Below, piece by piece: positions 38,074-49,422 of a DNA stretch of 64,000 nucleotides. The stretch is taken from contig NZ_QXDC01000004.1 in NCBI RefSeq assembly GCF_003550065.1, forward strand, positions 124,001-188,000, written 5' to 3'. The notes under the pieces were generated by a model. The model worked only from the letters and a program-made list of their open reading frames with translations. It was not told where the DNA came from and did no database searches. How positions within the stretch are numbered: the first letter of the stretch is position 1; the number at the start of each line of letters is the position of its first letter. This DNA comes from Hephaestia caeni (GTDB lineage Bacteria > Pseudomonadota > Alphaproteobacteria > Sphingomonadales > Sphingomonadaceae). A program made the position numbers and the translations under genes.

Positions 38074-39468
38074 ATGCCTCACACCCGCCTCTACGCCGGC
38101 GAACGGCTGCGCGCGCTGCGGCGCGGGCTCGGGCTCGGCCAGCCGGCGATGGCGGCGCGGCTCGGGCTGTCGGTCAGCTATCTGTCGCAGCTTGAAAACG
38201 ACGCGCGGCCCCTGACGGCGGCGGTGATCGCCGAGCTTCGCCGCCATCATCCCGCCGAGACGGCCGCGATCGAAGGCGAGGCGCCCGCCCGGCGGATGGG
38301 CGCGCTTTCCGACGCGCTGACCGATCCGGTGCTCGACGCGCCGCTCGCGCCCGATGCGATCGCGCGGCTCGCGATAGAGCGCCCCGACGTCGCCGATCGC
38401 GTGATTGCGCTCCACGCCGCGCTGCGCGATGCCGATGCCCGCGTCCAGATGGTCGAGGAAGTGCTCGCCTCGGGCGTCGGCGCGCGGATGCCGTGGGAGG
38501 CGGTGCGCGACTGGTTTCACGAAGCGGGCAATTACGTCGATCCGCTCGATCGCGCGGCCGAAGCGCTCGCCGGCGAGATCGCAGGCACAGAGGCGGTGAG
38601 CGAGGCCGCGCTCGCTCGTCGGCTCGCCACCGAGGGCATCGCGATCGCCGAGAGCGCCGACGAGGAAGCACCGATGCGCAATTTCGATGCGGCGCGCGGG
38701 CTGCTGACGATCAACGCCGCCCTCCCCTCCGAAAGCCGCCGCTTCCTGATCGCGCATCAATTGACCGCGACCGTGTTCGCGAACCAGATCACCGCGATCG
38801 TCGAGGGCGCGCAAGTCGGCAGCGATGCCGGACGCACCCTGCTCGGCATCGGCCTCGCCAATTATGCGGCGGGCGCGCTGATGATGCCCTATGCGCGCTT
38901 CCGCGCCGCCGCGCGCGCGCTGCGCCACGATATCGACCGGCTGTCGCGCCGCTTCGGGGTCAGCTTTGAACAGGCGTGCCACCGCCTTTCGACCTTGCAG
39001 CGGCCGGGCGCGGAGGGCGTGCCCTTCTATTTCTGCCGCGTCGACATGGCGGGCAACATCACCAAGCGGCATTCGGCGACGCGCCTGCAATTCGCGCGCT
39101 TCGGCGGCGCCTGCCCGCTGTGGATGGTGCATGAGGCAGTCGCGATCCCCGATCGAATCCTGGTCCAGCACGCCGAGACGCCGGACGGGGTGCGCTACGT
39201 CTCGATGGCCAAGGGGCTGGTCAAGCCCTCGGGCAGCTTCACCCGCGCCCCGCGCCGTTATGCCGTGGTGCTGGGCTGCGAGGCCGAACACGCGCGCGAT
39301 TTCGTCTATGCCGACGCGATCGACCGCGCGGCACCCCCCACCCCGATCGGCATTTCATGCCGCCTGTGCCCCCGCAGCGACTGCGACCAGCGCGCCTTCC
39401 CGCCCGCCGATCGCGCGATTCGCGTCGATCCGGCGGTGCGCGCGATCGTCCCCTATGAGGTGACATGA
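38074..39468 (+). CDS. ScfR/PccR-type transcriptional regulator (XRE HTH + ImmA/IrrE-like domain)
   Basis: Regulator of the short-chain fatty acyl-CoA group, 464 residues. N-terminal HTH_XRE ([33 protein letters not shown]), a central IrrE/ImmA-like peptidase-fold region ([10 protein letters not shown]..), and a C-terminal DUF2083-like domain with a cysteine pattern [19 protein letters not shown]. PccR of Rhodobacter has this architecture and controls propionyl-CoA carboxylase. Divergent position from pccB supports the same role, with acs downstream as a second target. Confidence 0.92.
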   Translation: MPHTRLYAGERLRALRRGLGLGQPAMAARLGLSVSYLSQLENDARPLTAAVIAELRRHHPAETAAIEGEAPARRMGALSDALTDPVLDAPLAPDAIARLAIERPDVADRVIALHAALRDADARVQMVEEVLASGVGARMPWEAVRDWFHEAGNYVDPLDRAAEALAGEIAGTEAVSEAALARRLATEGIAIAESADEEAPMRNFDAARGLLTINAALPSESRRFLIAHQLTATVFANQITAIVEGAQVGSDAGRTLLGIGLANYAAGALMMPYARFRAAARALRHDIDRLSRRFGVSFEQACHRLSTLQRPGAEGVPFYFCRVDMAGNITKRHSATRLQFARFGGACPLWMVHEAVAIPDRILVQHAETPDGVRYVSMAKGLVKPSGSFTRAPRRYAVVLGCEAEHARDFVYADAIDRAAPPTPIGISCRLCPRSDCDQRAFPPADRAIRVDPAVRAIVPYEVT

Positions 39469-39487
39469 CCCAATTGGTCAGCTTGGC

Positions 39488-39509
39488 TTTGCGCGCGCGT
39501 TTGGGCAAA
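39488..39509. promoter_or_regulatory. Possible regulator half-sites upstream of acs
   Basis: Inverted TTTGC...GCAAA arms separated by 12 bp, 24 bp before the acs start. They resemble the TTGCRAA boxes upstream of pccB in reverse orientation; weak evidence. Confidence 0.3.
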
Positions 39510-39532
39510 CAGGGCGCGAAGAGGAGAGCCGC

Positions 39533-41476
<1,944 letters not shown>

Positions 41477-41498
41477 GGCACCCTCCCGGCGCGCGCCT

Positions 41499-42845
41499 TC
41501 ACTTCATCAACACCAATTCCTCGGCCATGCTGGGATGGAGCGCGACCGTCTGGTCGAACGCGTCCTTGGTCAGCCCCGCCTTCACCGCGACCGCGGCGGC
41601 CTGGAGGATTTCGGGGGCGTCCGGCCCGATCATGTGCAGGCCGACCACGCGCCCGGTCTCGGCATCGCAGATCATCTTGTAGAGCGCGCGCTCGTTGCGC
41701 CCGGCAAGCACGTTCTTCATCGCCCGGAAATCGGACGTATAGACCGCGATCGACCCGATCGTCTCGCGCGCCCGGCTCTCGGTCATGCCGACGCCCGCCA
41801 TCGGCGGATGGCTGAACACCGCGCTCGGGACATTCTCGTAATCCACCCGCGTCGGCTTGTTGCCGAACACCGTATCGGCGAACGCCTGTCCTTCGCGGAT
41901 CGCGACGGGAGTAAGCTGCATCCGATTGGTGACGTCGCCCACGGCATAGATGCTCGGGCAGGTCGAGCGGCTGTCGTCATCGACCACGATCGCGCCCTTC
42001 GCATCCCATTCGACCCCGGCGTTCTCGAGTCCGAGGTCGCCCGTATTGGGCACGCGGCCGGTGGCGAACATCACGCAATCGACGGTGATCGGATCGTGCC
42101 CGGTCATCTCGACCGTCAGGCTGCCATCCTCGTTCTTGGTGATGCCGCGGAAATCGGCGTTGAAGCGGAATTCGATCCCCTTCATCGTCGAGATCTGGAG
42201 CAGCCGGTCCCGGATCGAATGGTCATAGCCGCGCAGGATCACGTCGGAGCGGTTGATCAGCGTCACCTTGGCGCCGAACTCGTTGAAGATACCGGCAAAT
42301 TCATTGGCGATATAGCCCGCGCCCGCGATCAGGATACGCTTCGGGATCGCGTCGAGGTGGAACGCCTCGTTCGAGGTGATGCCGTGTTCGTGCCCCGGGC
42401 ATGACGGCACGTGCGGCGTCGCCCCGGTGGCGATCAGAATAAATTTGGCGGTGACGGTGCGCCCGCTTGCCAGCGTGACCTCATGAGGGCCGGCGATCGT
42501 CGCGCGCTCGAGGATGACTTCGACATCGTGGCTTTCGAGCGTCTCGGTATAGGCCTTGTTGAGCCGATCGACCTCGCCGAGCACGTTGTCGCGCAGCACG
42601 GACCAGTCGAAATCGCAATCGGGCACGTTCCAGCCGAAGCGCCGCGCATCGTGCAGATCCTCGGCGAAATGCGCGCCGTAGACGAGCAGCTTCTTGGGCA
42701 CGCAGCCGCGGATCACGCAGGTGCCGCCGACACGATATTCCTCGGCAATGGCCACCGTCGCGCCGTGCGCCGCCGCCACCCGCGACGCCCGCACCCCGCC
42801 CGAGCCCCCGCCGATGACGAACAGGTCGTAGTCATATTGGGGCAT
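41499..42845 (-). CDS. gor: Glutathione-disulfide reductase
   Basis: FAD/NADPH-dependent reductase of 448 residues keeping glutathione reduced. FAD motif FVIGGGSGGVRASRVAA, redox-active disulfide GGTCVIRGCVPKK, NADPH-binding IAGAGYIANEFAGIFNEFG, and the C-terminal VGLHMIGPDAPEILQ with the active-site LHPSMAEELV. ATG 42845 chosen; a GTG 12 bp upstream is also in frame. Convergent with acs across 22 bp. Confidence 0.95.
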   Translation of the reverse strand: MPQYDYDLFVIGGGSGGVRASRVAAAHGATVAIAEEYRVGGTCVIRGCVPKKLLVYGAHFAEDLHDARRFGWNVPDCDFDWSVLRDNVLGEVDRLNKAYTETLESHDVEVILERATIAGPHEVTLASGRTVTAKFILIATGATPHVPSCPGHEHGITSNEAFHLDAIPKRILIAGAGYIANEFAGIFNEFGAKVTLINRSDVILRGYDHSIRDRLLQISTMKGIEFRFNADFRGITKNEDGSLTVEMTGHDPITVDCVMFATGRVPNTGDLGLENAGVEWDAKGAIVVDDDSRSTCPSIYAVGDVTNRMQLTPVAIREGQAFADTVFGNKPTRVDYENVPSAVFSHPPMAGVGMTESRARETIGSIAVYTSDFRAMKNVLAGRNERALYKMICDAETGRVVGLHMIGPDAPEILQAAAVAVKAGLTKDAFDQTVALHPSMAEELVLMK

Positions 42846-42934
42846 GGTCGGGCTCACTCGTTCAAGGTTTCATCGCGTCGCACCACCGCGAGGTAGGGAT
42901 CGGCCGCGCACTTGGCCACCGTCACCCGCCACGG

Positions 42935-44431
42935 TCACCCGAACGCACGCCGCATCAGATCGGTGGTCGAGGAATCGAAATCCTGCCCGCCCTTCTCCGC
43001 CGCCTTGGCCATTTCCTTGCCCAGTTCGACCCCGAACTGGTCGAACGGATTGATGCCCAGCAGCACCGCGTTCACGAACACGCGCTGTTCGTAAAAGGCG
43101 ATCAGCGCCCCCAGGCTGCGCGGGTCGAGCATGTCGAGCAGGATCGTCGAACTCGGCCGGTCGCCCGGATAGGCGCGCGCCGGATCGTCGGCATTGGCGC
43201 GTCCCTGCATCAGCGCGGCGCCTTGCGCGAACATGTTCATCAGCAACTGGCGGTGGTGATCGTCGGCCAGCGCGTCGCCCGGTTCGATCACGCCGACGAA
43301 TTCGACCGGCACCAGATGCGTGCCCTGATGGAGCAACTGGAACACCGCGTGCTGGGCATCGGTGCCCACGCCGCCCCAGGTGATCGGCGCGGTCGCGCGA
43401 CCGACGGGCGCGCCCTCGACCGTCACGCCCTTGCCGTTCGATTCCATTTCGAGCTGCTGGAGATAGGAGGGCAGCAGCCGCAGCCGTTCGTCATAAGCGA
43501 AGGTCGCGCGCGTCTCGGCATGGCGGACCTGCGTGTAGAACAGGTCGGCAAACGCGGCGAGCACGGGGGCGTTCTCGTGGAGCGCCGCCAGCCGGAAATG
43601 CCGGTCCATCTCGCCGGCACCTTCGAGCAGCTCGGCGAACGCATCCCAGCCCAGCGCGAGCGCGGCCGGAAAGCCGATCGACGACCACAGCGAATAACGC
43701 CCCCCGACGCTTTCCGAAAACGGCAGCACGCGGGTCTCGTCGACGCCCCATGCGATCGCCTTGTCGGGCGCGGCGGTCAGCGCGACGACCTTGCCATAGG
43801 GATCGTCGACCCCGCCCTCGGCCATCCATTGCAATACGCTCGTCGCGTTGAGCATCGTCTCGGTGGTGGTGAAGGTCTTCGATGCAATAACCAACAGCGT
43901 CGTCGCCGGATCAAAACGCGCGAACGCCTCCTCCAGCGCGGCGCCGTCGACATTGGAGACGATCGCGACGTCGTAGCGATCCTCGTCGCGGCCCAAGGCG
44001 TCGATCAGCAGGTCCGGCCCCAGCGCCGATCCGCCGATGCCGACATGCAGTACGTGCCGGATCGGCCCCAGCGCGCCGCCCTCGATCGCATCGATCAGCG
44101 CGCGCATCCGGGCGTGGAGCGCGGCGGCCCTGGCGACCGCTTCTTCGCTGCCCTCGCCGCGTTCGGCGCCATGTTCGGCGGCGCGATCCTCGGTGACGTT
44201 GACAGGCTTGCCCGCGAACAGCGCCTCGCGCTTGCCGGCGAGATCCTGCGCCTTGGCGAGCGCCGCGAACGCCTCGACCACCGCCGTCGTCAGATGCGTC
44301 TTGGACCAGTCGAAATGCAGCCCCGCGACGTCGACCGAAAACCGCGCCACGCGATCCTCGTCCTCGGCGAACAGCGCGGCGAGTCGGGGCGGGTCGAGCG
44401 CATCGATCGCGCTCCAGTCGGGCTTGGCCAT
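42935..44431 (-). CDS. pgi: Glucose-6-phosphate isomerase
   Basis: Interconverts glucose-6-phosphate and fructose-6-phosphate; 498 residues. HVGIGGSALGPDLLIDAL, VIASKTFTTTETMLNA, GGRYSLWSSIGFPAALALGWDAF and GGVGTDAQHAVFQLLHQGT are the substrate-binding and catalytic segments. Start at 44431 follows AAGGAA. Divergent from lepB with 116 bp between them; gor lies after its stop. A conserved central metabolic gene with nothing unusual. Confidence 0.97.
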   Translation of the reverse strand: MAKPDWSAIDALDPPRLAALFAEDEDRVARFSVDVAGLHFDWSKTHLTTAVVEAFAALAKAQDLAGKREALFAGKPVNVTEDRAAEHGAERGEGSEEAVARAAALHARMRALIDAIEGGALGPIRHVLHVGIGGSALGPDLLIDALGRDEDRYDVAIVSNVDGAALEEAFARFDPATTLLVIASKTFTTTETMLNATSVLQWMAEGGVDDPYGKVVALTAAPDKAIAWGVDETRVLPFSESVGGRYSLWSSIGFPAALALGWDAFAELLEGAGEMDRHFRLAALHENAPVLAAFADLFYTQVRHAETRATFAYDERLRLLPSYLQQLEMESNGKGVTVEGAPVGRATAPITWGGVGTDAQHAVFQLLHQGTHLVPVEFVGVIEPGDALADDHHRQLLMNMFAQGAALMQGRANADDPARAYPGDRPSSTILLDMLDPRSLGALIAFYEQRVFVNAVLLGINPFDQFGVELGKEMAKAAEKGGQDFDSSTTDLMRRAFG

Positions 44432-44547
44432 CGGGGTTCCTTCGGGCGTGCGGGTGGGAGTCGCGTTTCCTCTATCCTCGCTGTGGGCGCCGTGCCACCC
44501 GAAACGGCCCGCTTGACGCCCCGTCGCGCGCGCCGCAAAGCCTGAAC

Positions 44548-45366
44548 ATGGCCGATACCCAACCCGCCGCCGCGCCCAAGGCGCGCAAGAAGCGCTCCGA
44601 GACCGCCGATACGCTGGTGTTCCTGCTCAAGCTCGCGGCGCTCGTCTTCGTGATCCGCAGCTTCATCTTCTCGCCGTTCAGCATCCCGTCCGAATCGATG
44701 CTGCCGCGGCTCTACATCGGCGACTATCTGTTCGTGTCGAAGTGGAATTACGGCTATTCGAAACACTCGCTGCCGTTCAGCCTGCCACTGATCCCGGGCC
44801 GGGTCTTCAGCCGCCTGCCGGCCCGCGGCGATGTCGTCGTCTTCAAGGCGCCGCCCACCGACAAGCAGGATTATATCAAGCGCGTGATCGGCCTTCCCGG
44901 CGATACGATCCAGATGCGTGCCGGCCAGGTCATCCTCAACGGCACCCCCGTGCCGCGCGAACGGATCGCCGATTTCGTGATCCCGCAGAGCCCCAATTAC
45001 CATTGCGACGCCGCGTTCGAGGATGTCGATGCGGCCGGCGCGCCCGTCTGCCGCTATCAGCGCTACCGCGAGACGCTGCCCGGCGGCAAAAGCTTCGAGA
45101 CGATCGACCGCGGCCGCACCGTCGCCGACGACACCAGCGTCTACACCGTGCCCGCCGGCCACGTCTTCATGATGGGCGACAATCGCGACGACAGCGAAGA
45201 CAGCCGCTTCAGCCAGGAAACGGGCGGCATCGGCTATGTCCCGATGGCGAATCTCGAAGGCAAGGCGATCCTCACCTTCTGGTCGACCGACGGCTCGGCG
45301 GCGTGGATCAAGCCGTGGACCTGGGTGTCGGCGGCGCGCTGGAGCCGAATCGGGGACGGCTTTTGA
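44548..45366 (+). CDS. lepB: Signal peptidase I
   Basis: Inner-membrane protease removing signal peptides from Sec/Tat exports. 272 residues. One N-terminal transmembrane helix (LVFLLKLAALVFVIRSFIF), catalytic Ser50 in SIPSESM, and Lys111 in KQDYIKRVIGLPGD form the Ser/Lys dyad; VFMMGDNRDDSEDSRF is box E. It leads the lepB-rnc-era cluster and its stop overlaps the rnc TTG start. Confidence 0.97.
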   Translation: MADTQPAAAPKARKKRSETADTLVFLLKLAALVFVIRSFIFSPFSIPSESMLPRLYIGDYLFVSKWNYGYSKHSLPFSLPLIPGRVFSRLPARGDVVVFKAPPTDKQDYIKRVIGLPGDTIQMRAGQVILNGTPVPRERIADFVIPQSPNYHCDAAFEDVDAAGAPVCRYQRYRETLPGGKSFETIDRGRTVADDTSVYTVPAGHVFMMGDNRDDSEDSRFSQETGGIGYVPMANLEGKAILTFWSTDGSAAWIKPWTWVSAARWSRIGDGF

Positions 45367-46025
45367 CGGACCTCGCCGGCTGGCTCGCGGCGACGTTCGG
45401 CCGCGAGCCTGGCGATCTCGCGCGGTTCGAGCGCGCGCTGACCCACGGCAGCCGCACCCGCGACAATTACGAACGGCTCGAATTCCTCGGCGATCGCGTG
45501 CTCGGGCTGGTCATCGCCGAATGGCTGTTCGAGGTGTTCCCCACCGAACCCGAAGGAGCGCTCTCGAAGCGCCTCAACGCGCTCGTCACCGGGGCGGTCT
45601 GCGCGGCGATCGGGCGCACGATCGGCGTGCCGCCCTATCTTCGCCTCGGCAAGCAGGCGCGCGACGACGGTGCGGCCGACAGCGACAACGTGCTCGGCGA
45701 CGTGGTCGAGGCACTGATCGGCGCGCTCTATCTCGAAGGCGGCATAGAGCCCGCGCGCGCCTTCATCCGCGGGGCCTGGGGGGATCGCGTCCGCACCCAT
45801 GCGCGAGCGCCGCAGCACCCCAAGTCCGCACTCCAGGAATGGGCGGCGGCGCACAACCGCAAGCCCCCCGCCTACGAGATCGTCGAGCGCGCCGGCCCCC
45901 ACCACGCCCCGCGCTTCACCGTCAAGGTATCGATCAACAAGCTCGCCGAGGTCACCGCCACCGGCACCAGCAAGCAGGAAGCCGAAACCGCCGCCGCGGC
46001 GGCACTGCTGGAGAAATTATCATAG
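45363..46025 (+). CDS. rnc: Ribonuclease III (TTG start)
   Basis: Double-strand-specific RNase for rRNA and mRNA processing. 220 residues beginning at a TTG whose last base runs into the lepB stop (TTGA overlap), with GGGGA upstream; no better start exists that would keep the N-terminus TDLAGWLAATFG. The signature NYERLEFLGDRVLGLVIAEW and DNVLGDVVEALIGALYLEGG give catalytic acidic residues; the C-terminal dsRBD reads HPKSALQEWAAAHNRKPPAYEIV. Followed by a REP unit touching its stop. Confidence 0.95.
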   Translation: MTDLAGWLAATFGREPGDLARFERALTHGSRTRDNYERLEFLGDRVLGLVIAEWLFEVFPTEPEGALSKRLNALVTGAVCAAIGRTIGVPPYLRLGKQARDDGAADSDNVLGDVVEALIGALYLEGGIEPARAFIRGAWGDRVRTHARAPQHPKSALQEWAAAHNRKPPAYEIVERAGPHHAPRFTVKVSINKLAEVTATGTSKQEAETAAAAALLEKLS

Positions 46026-46056
46026 CCGTTCGTGCTGAGCTTGTCGAAGCACCGTT
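46026..46056. repeat. Single REP-like unit, family A
   Basis: CCGTTCGTGCTGAGCTTGTC continuing GAAGCACCG, immediately after the rnc stop and 21 bp before the GIY-YIG gene. Confidence 0.8.
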
Positions 46057-46077
46057 CTTCTTCGTAAGCCACCACGA

Positions 46078-46467
46078 ATGAGCTTCTGGGCCTATATTCT
46101 CCACTGCCGCGGCGGGGTGTTCTATACGGGACATACCGACAATCTCGACGTCCGCATCGGCCAGCATCAAGACAGCACGATGCCCGGATTCACGCGGAAA
46201 TACGCCCCGGTGACACTCGTCTGGAGCCAGGAGTTCCCATCGCGACTGGAGGCGCTTGAAGCGGAAAGGCGGATCAAGGGCTGGAGTCGGGCGAAGAAGC
46301 TCGCGCTGATCAGGGGCGATTGGACGACGATCTCGGCTTTAGCTAAGAGCAAGAACGGCCCTTCGACAAGCTCAAGGCGAGCGGCGGAAGGCGAGCTGTT
46401 GTCCAAATCCGTTCGTGCTGAGCTTGTCGAAGCACCGCTCTTCTCTCCCCAAGGCTCCGTAAAATGA
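46078..46467 (+). CDS. GIY-YIG nuclease family protein with REP-encoded C-terminal tail
   Basis: UPF0213-type GIY-YIG endonuclease-domain protein, 129 residues; biological role unknown. The core is FWAYILHCRGGVFYTGHTDNL, with a conserved Arg/His segment and the catalytic Glu in SRLEALEAERRIKGWSRAKKLALI. Members usually end near residue 95; here residues about 92-129 (NGPSTSSRR..VRAELVEAPLFSP) are translated from a family A REP pair. It lies between rnc and era, an insertion into a normally tight cluster, and overlaps era by 4 bp. Confidence 0.88.
   Translation: MSFWAYILHCRGGVFYTGHTDNLDVRIGQHQDSTMPGFTRKYAPVTLVWSQEFPSRLEALEAERRIKGWSRAKKLALIRGDWTTISALAKSKNGPSTSSRRAAEGELLSKSVRAELVEAPLFSPQGSVK
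46352..46446. repeat. REP-like inverted pair, family A, within the GIY-YIG reading frame
   Basis: AGAACGGCCCTTCGACAAGC and the facing CGTGCTGAGCTTGTCGAAGC form the two arms; both are translated as the last third of the GIY-YIG protein. Confidence 0.85.
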
Positions 46468-47357
46468 CCCAGTCCTGCGGCCTCGTCGCCGTGGTCGGCG
46501 CGCCCAATGCGGGCAAGTCGACGCTCGTCAACGCGCTGGTCGGCCAGAAGGTCGCGATCGTCAGCCCCAAGGCGCAGACCACGCGCACGCGGCTGATGGG
46601 CGTCGCGCTTCAGGACGACACGCAGATCCTGCTCGTCGACACCCCCGGCATCTTCGAGCCCAAACGCCGGCTCGATCGCGCGATGGTCGCCGCCGCCTGG
46701 GGCGGCGCGGAGGACGCGGACGTGATCGCCTTCGTCGTCGACGGCAAGGGCGGCGTCGGCCCCAAGGTGTCCGCGATCGCCGAGGCGCTCGCCGCCCGCC
46801 GCGAGCCCAAATACCTGATCCTCAACAAGGTCGACATCGCCGACAAGGCGCGGCTGCTCGCCCATGTCGAGCGACTCCACGCGATCACGCCGTTCGCGGA
46901 GACCTTCTTCGTGTCCGCCGTCACCGGCGACGGTGTCGCCGACTTCAAGACCGCGCTCGCCGCCGCGATGCCCGAGGGGCCGTGGCATTTCCCCGAGGAT
47001 CAGGTCTCCGACGTCACCGAACGCATGCTCGCCGCCGAGGTGACGCGCGAACAGCTTTACCTCCAGCTCCACGCCGAGCTGCCCTATGCCAGCGCGGTCG
47101 AGACGGAAGCGTACAAGGAACGCGAGGACGGTTCGGTTGAAATCCACCAGCAGATCCTCGTCGCGCGGCCTACGCAGCGCGCGATCGTGCTCGGCAAGCA
47201 GGGCAGCCGGATCAAGGAAATCGGCGCCAGGGCCCGCGCCGAGCTTGCCGCGCTGCTCGGCCATCCCGTCCACCTCTACCTGCACGTCAAGGTCAAGGAG
47301 AATTGGGACGAGGACCGCGGCGTCTATCGCGATATCGGGCTCGATTGGGTCGACTAA
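46464..47357 (+). CDS. era: GTPase Era
   Basis: Ribosome-assembly GTPase acting on 16S rRNA. 297 residues. G1 GAPNAGKS, G2/G3 region TRLMGVALQDDTQILLVDTPG, G4 NKVD; the C-terminal KH domain reads VLGKQGSRIKEIGARARAELA. Start overlaps the preceding gene (ATGA). Third member of lepB-rnc-era; convergent with cobB, whose stop it overlaps by 4 bp. Confidence 0.97.
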   Translation: MTQSCGLVAVVGAPNAGKSTLVNALVGQKVAIVSPKAQTTRTRLMGVALQDDTQILLVDTPGIFEPKRRLDRAMVAAAWGGAEDADVIAFVVDGKGGVGPKVSAIAEALAARREPKYLILNKVDIADKARLLAHVERLHAITPFAETFFVSAVTGDGVADFKTALAAAMPEGPWHFPEDQVSDVTERMLAAEVTREQLYLQLHAELPYASAVETEAYKEREDGSVEIHQQILVARPTQRAIVLGKQGSRIKEIGARARAELAALLGHPVHLYLHVKVKENWDEDRGVYRDIGLDWVD

Positions 47358-48058
47358 CCGGCGGCGAGCATCTCGTTCACCCACGCCGGTACCACCTCGC
47401 TCGCCGGCCCGACGCGCGTCTCGTGGAAGAAGCCGCTGCCCGCCGACGGTTCGAGGTTGAGTTCCACCGTCCGCGCCCCGGCATAGCGTGCGGTCTGGAC
47501 GAAACCGGCCGCCGGATAGACCGCGCCCGAGGTGCCGATCGACACGAACAGGTCGGCGGCGGCAAGCGCGCGCTCGATACGGTCCATCGCGTAAGGCATC
47601 TCACCGAAGAAGACGATATCGGGCCGCAGCGCGGGGGCGCCGCACGCCGCACACGCCCGTCCCTCGCCCATCGGCCCGTGCCAGTCCTGCCGCGCCCCGC
47701 ATGCGGCGCACAATGCCGACAGCAGTTCGCCGTGCATGTGGAGCAAACGCCGCGCGCCCGCGCGTTCATGCAGGTCGTCGACATTCTGGGTGACGATCAG
47801 CAGGTCGCCCGGCCACTCGGCATCGAGCCGCGCCAGCGCGTCGTGCGCAGCATTGGGGGCAACCGACGCCAGCGCCGCCCGGCGCGCGTCGTAGAAGCGA
47901 TGCACCGTCGCCGGATCGCGCGCCAACGCCTCGGGCGTGCACACGCTTTCGACGCGATGCCCTTCCCATAGGCCGTCAGGCCCGCGAAAAGTCGCGAGCC
48001 CGCTCTCGGCCGAGATTCCGGCGCCAGTGAGAATGACGATATTGGGGGCGTCCTGCAT
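47354..48058 (-). CDS. cobB: NAD-dependent protein deacylase, SIR2 family
   Basis: Sirtuin removing acyl groups from lysines with NAD+. 234 residues. NIVILTGAGISAESGLATFRG is the NAD-binding motif; TQNVDDLHERAG and the catalytic HMHGEL follow; two CxxC zinc pairs are present (CAACGAR and CAACGAP). The end SGAVYPAAGFVQTARYAGA is typical. In other bacteria CobB regulates acetyl-CoA synthetase, which is also in this window, though not adjacent. Confidence 0.95.
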   Translation of the reverse strand: MQDAPNIVILTGAGISAESGLATFRGPDGLWEGHRVESVCTPEALARDPATVHRFYDARRAALASVAPNAAHDALARLDAEWPGDLLIVTQNVDDLHERAGARRLLHMHGELLSALCAACGARQDWHGPMGEGRACAACGAPALRPDIVFFGEMPYAMDRIERALAAADLFVSIGTSGAVYPAAGFVQTARYAGARTVELNLEPSAGSGFFHETRVGPASEVVPAWVNEMLAAG

Positions 48059-48109
48059 CGAAGGGGCGATACCCGCAACGCCCCGCCAATGCCACCGCGC
48101 CCGCGGCGA

Positions 48110-48397
48110 TCACGCGGCTTTGGCGAACTCGACCGTATCCGGCTGATCGACCACGGACGGCGCGACCGGCGCGACCGCCGCCGCAACGGGCATCGGCGCG
48201 ATCCAGCGCGACACCACCACGCCGACGCCCAGCAGCGCATAGGTCGCCAGCACCGCGACCGGACTCCAGATCATCGCCACCGCCAGCGTCACCCGCAGCA
48301 GGTTCGGATTGATCCCCAGATCCTGGCCGACGCCCTCGCAAATGCCGAACAGCGTGTCGGGGCGGTTGAACAGCGACCAATAGGATTGCTTCTGCAC
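48110..48397 (-). CDS. PspC domain small membrane protein
   Basis: 95 residues from a GTG at 48397 preceded by a strong GGAGG; the longer frame upstream lacks family features. FNRPDTLFGICEGVGQDLGINPNLLRVTLA is a clear PspC domain, followed by a transmembrane segment (WSPVAVLATYALLGVGVVVS) and a short Ala/Val-rich tail. PspC-type proteins respond to envelope stress; no other psp genes are seen here. Divergent from dapB over 296 bp that otherwise hold no gene. Confidence 0.85.
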   Translation of the reverse strand: MQKQSYWSLFNRPDTLFGICEGVGQDLGINPNLLRVTLAVAMIWSPVAVLATYALLGVGVVVSRWIAPMPVAAAVAPVAPSVVDQPDTVEFAKAA

Positions 48398-48693
48398 GGG
48401 GAACCTCCTTTGAGCGGGCCGGCCAGCGCCGGCGCGAATGCGGAAGGCATCGCAAGCGGTGTGCCAAAAGCGGCGACGCCCCGATTTCCGGGCGGCCCGA
48501 ACCGCCACCGGAGGCTCGGGACCGGGAAGAGGTGGAGATTTCACCAATCTTTGGCGCAATTTCCGACGCCCGATCCCGCGAGCCGGCGTCATCGCGCCGT
48601 GTCTCCGGTGTCAAAATCGCCATCCCGGGCTGTCGCGATCCCGATCCATCTGGCATGGCGGCGAACGGTATTGCGCAAGAGGATCGCAGGCGG

Positions 48694-49422
48694 ATGACGA
48701 GCATCGGGATTTTCGGCAGCGCCGGTCGGATGGGCCGGACGATCGCGGACCTGCTCGCCGCCGAAGGCGTCGCGCTCGCGGGCGGCACCGACGTCGGCGA
48801 CGATCCGCTGCCGCTCGCGCAGATCGCCGACGCGCTGGTCGATTTCTCGATTCCCGCAGCGCTCGACGCCAATCTCGCCGCCGCGCGCGCCGCCCGCACG
48901 CCGATCGTGATCGGCACCACCGGATTGAGCGACGCGCACCACGCGCTGATCGACGAGGCCGCGCGCGAGATCGCGGTTCTTCAGACGGGCAACACCTCGC
49001 TCGGTGTCACCCTGCTCGCCACGCTGGTGCGCGAGGCCGCGGCGCGGCTCGGGCCGGATTGGGATATCGAGATCGTCGAGATGCACCATCGCTACAAGGT
49101 CGATGCCCCCTCGGGCACCGCGCTGCTGCTCGGCGAGGCGGCCGCCACCGGCCGCGGCGAGGCGCTCGGCGATATCAGCGTGATCGGGCGCGGCGGGCTC
49201 GTCGGCCAGCGCAGCGAAGGCACGATCGGCTTCGCGTCGCTACGCGGCGGATCGGTCGCCGGCGATCATCAGGTCGTCTTCGCCGGGCAGGGCGAGCGGA
49301 TCGAGCTTGGCCATCGCGCCGAAAACCGCGACATCTTCGCGCGCGGCGCCGTCCGCGCCGCACTGTGGCTCGCCGACAAGCCCGCCGGGCGCTATACGAT
49401 GCAGCAGGTGCTCGGCCTGTGA
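48694..49422 (+). CDS. dapB: 4-hydroxy-tetrahydrodipicolinate reductase
   Basis: Lysine/diaminopimelate pathway enzyme; 242 residues from the ATG at 48694. N-terminal GIFGSAGRMGRTI binds NAD(P)H; VDFSIPAALDANL, GTTGLSDAHHALI and the catalytic EMHHRYKVDAPSGTAL follow. The frame upstream to 48532 lacks family residues. nth follows with a 4-bp overlap (GTGA). Confidence 0.96.
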   Translation: MTSIGIFGSAGRMGRTIADLLAAEGVALAGGTDVGDDPLPLAQIADALVDFSIPAALDANLAAARAARTPIVIGTTGLSDAHHALIDEAAREIAVLQTGNTSLGVTLLATLVREAAARLGPDWDIEIVEMHHRYKVDAPSGTALLLGEAAATGRGEALGDISVIGRGGLVGQRSEGTIGFASLRGGSVAGDHQVVFAGQGERIELGHRAENRDIFARGAVRAALWLADKPAGRYTMQQVLGL

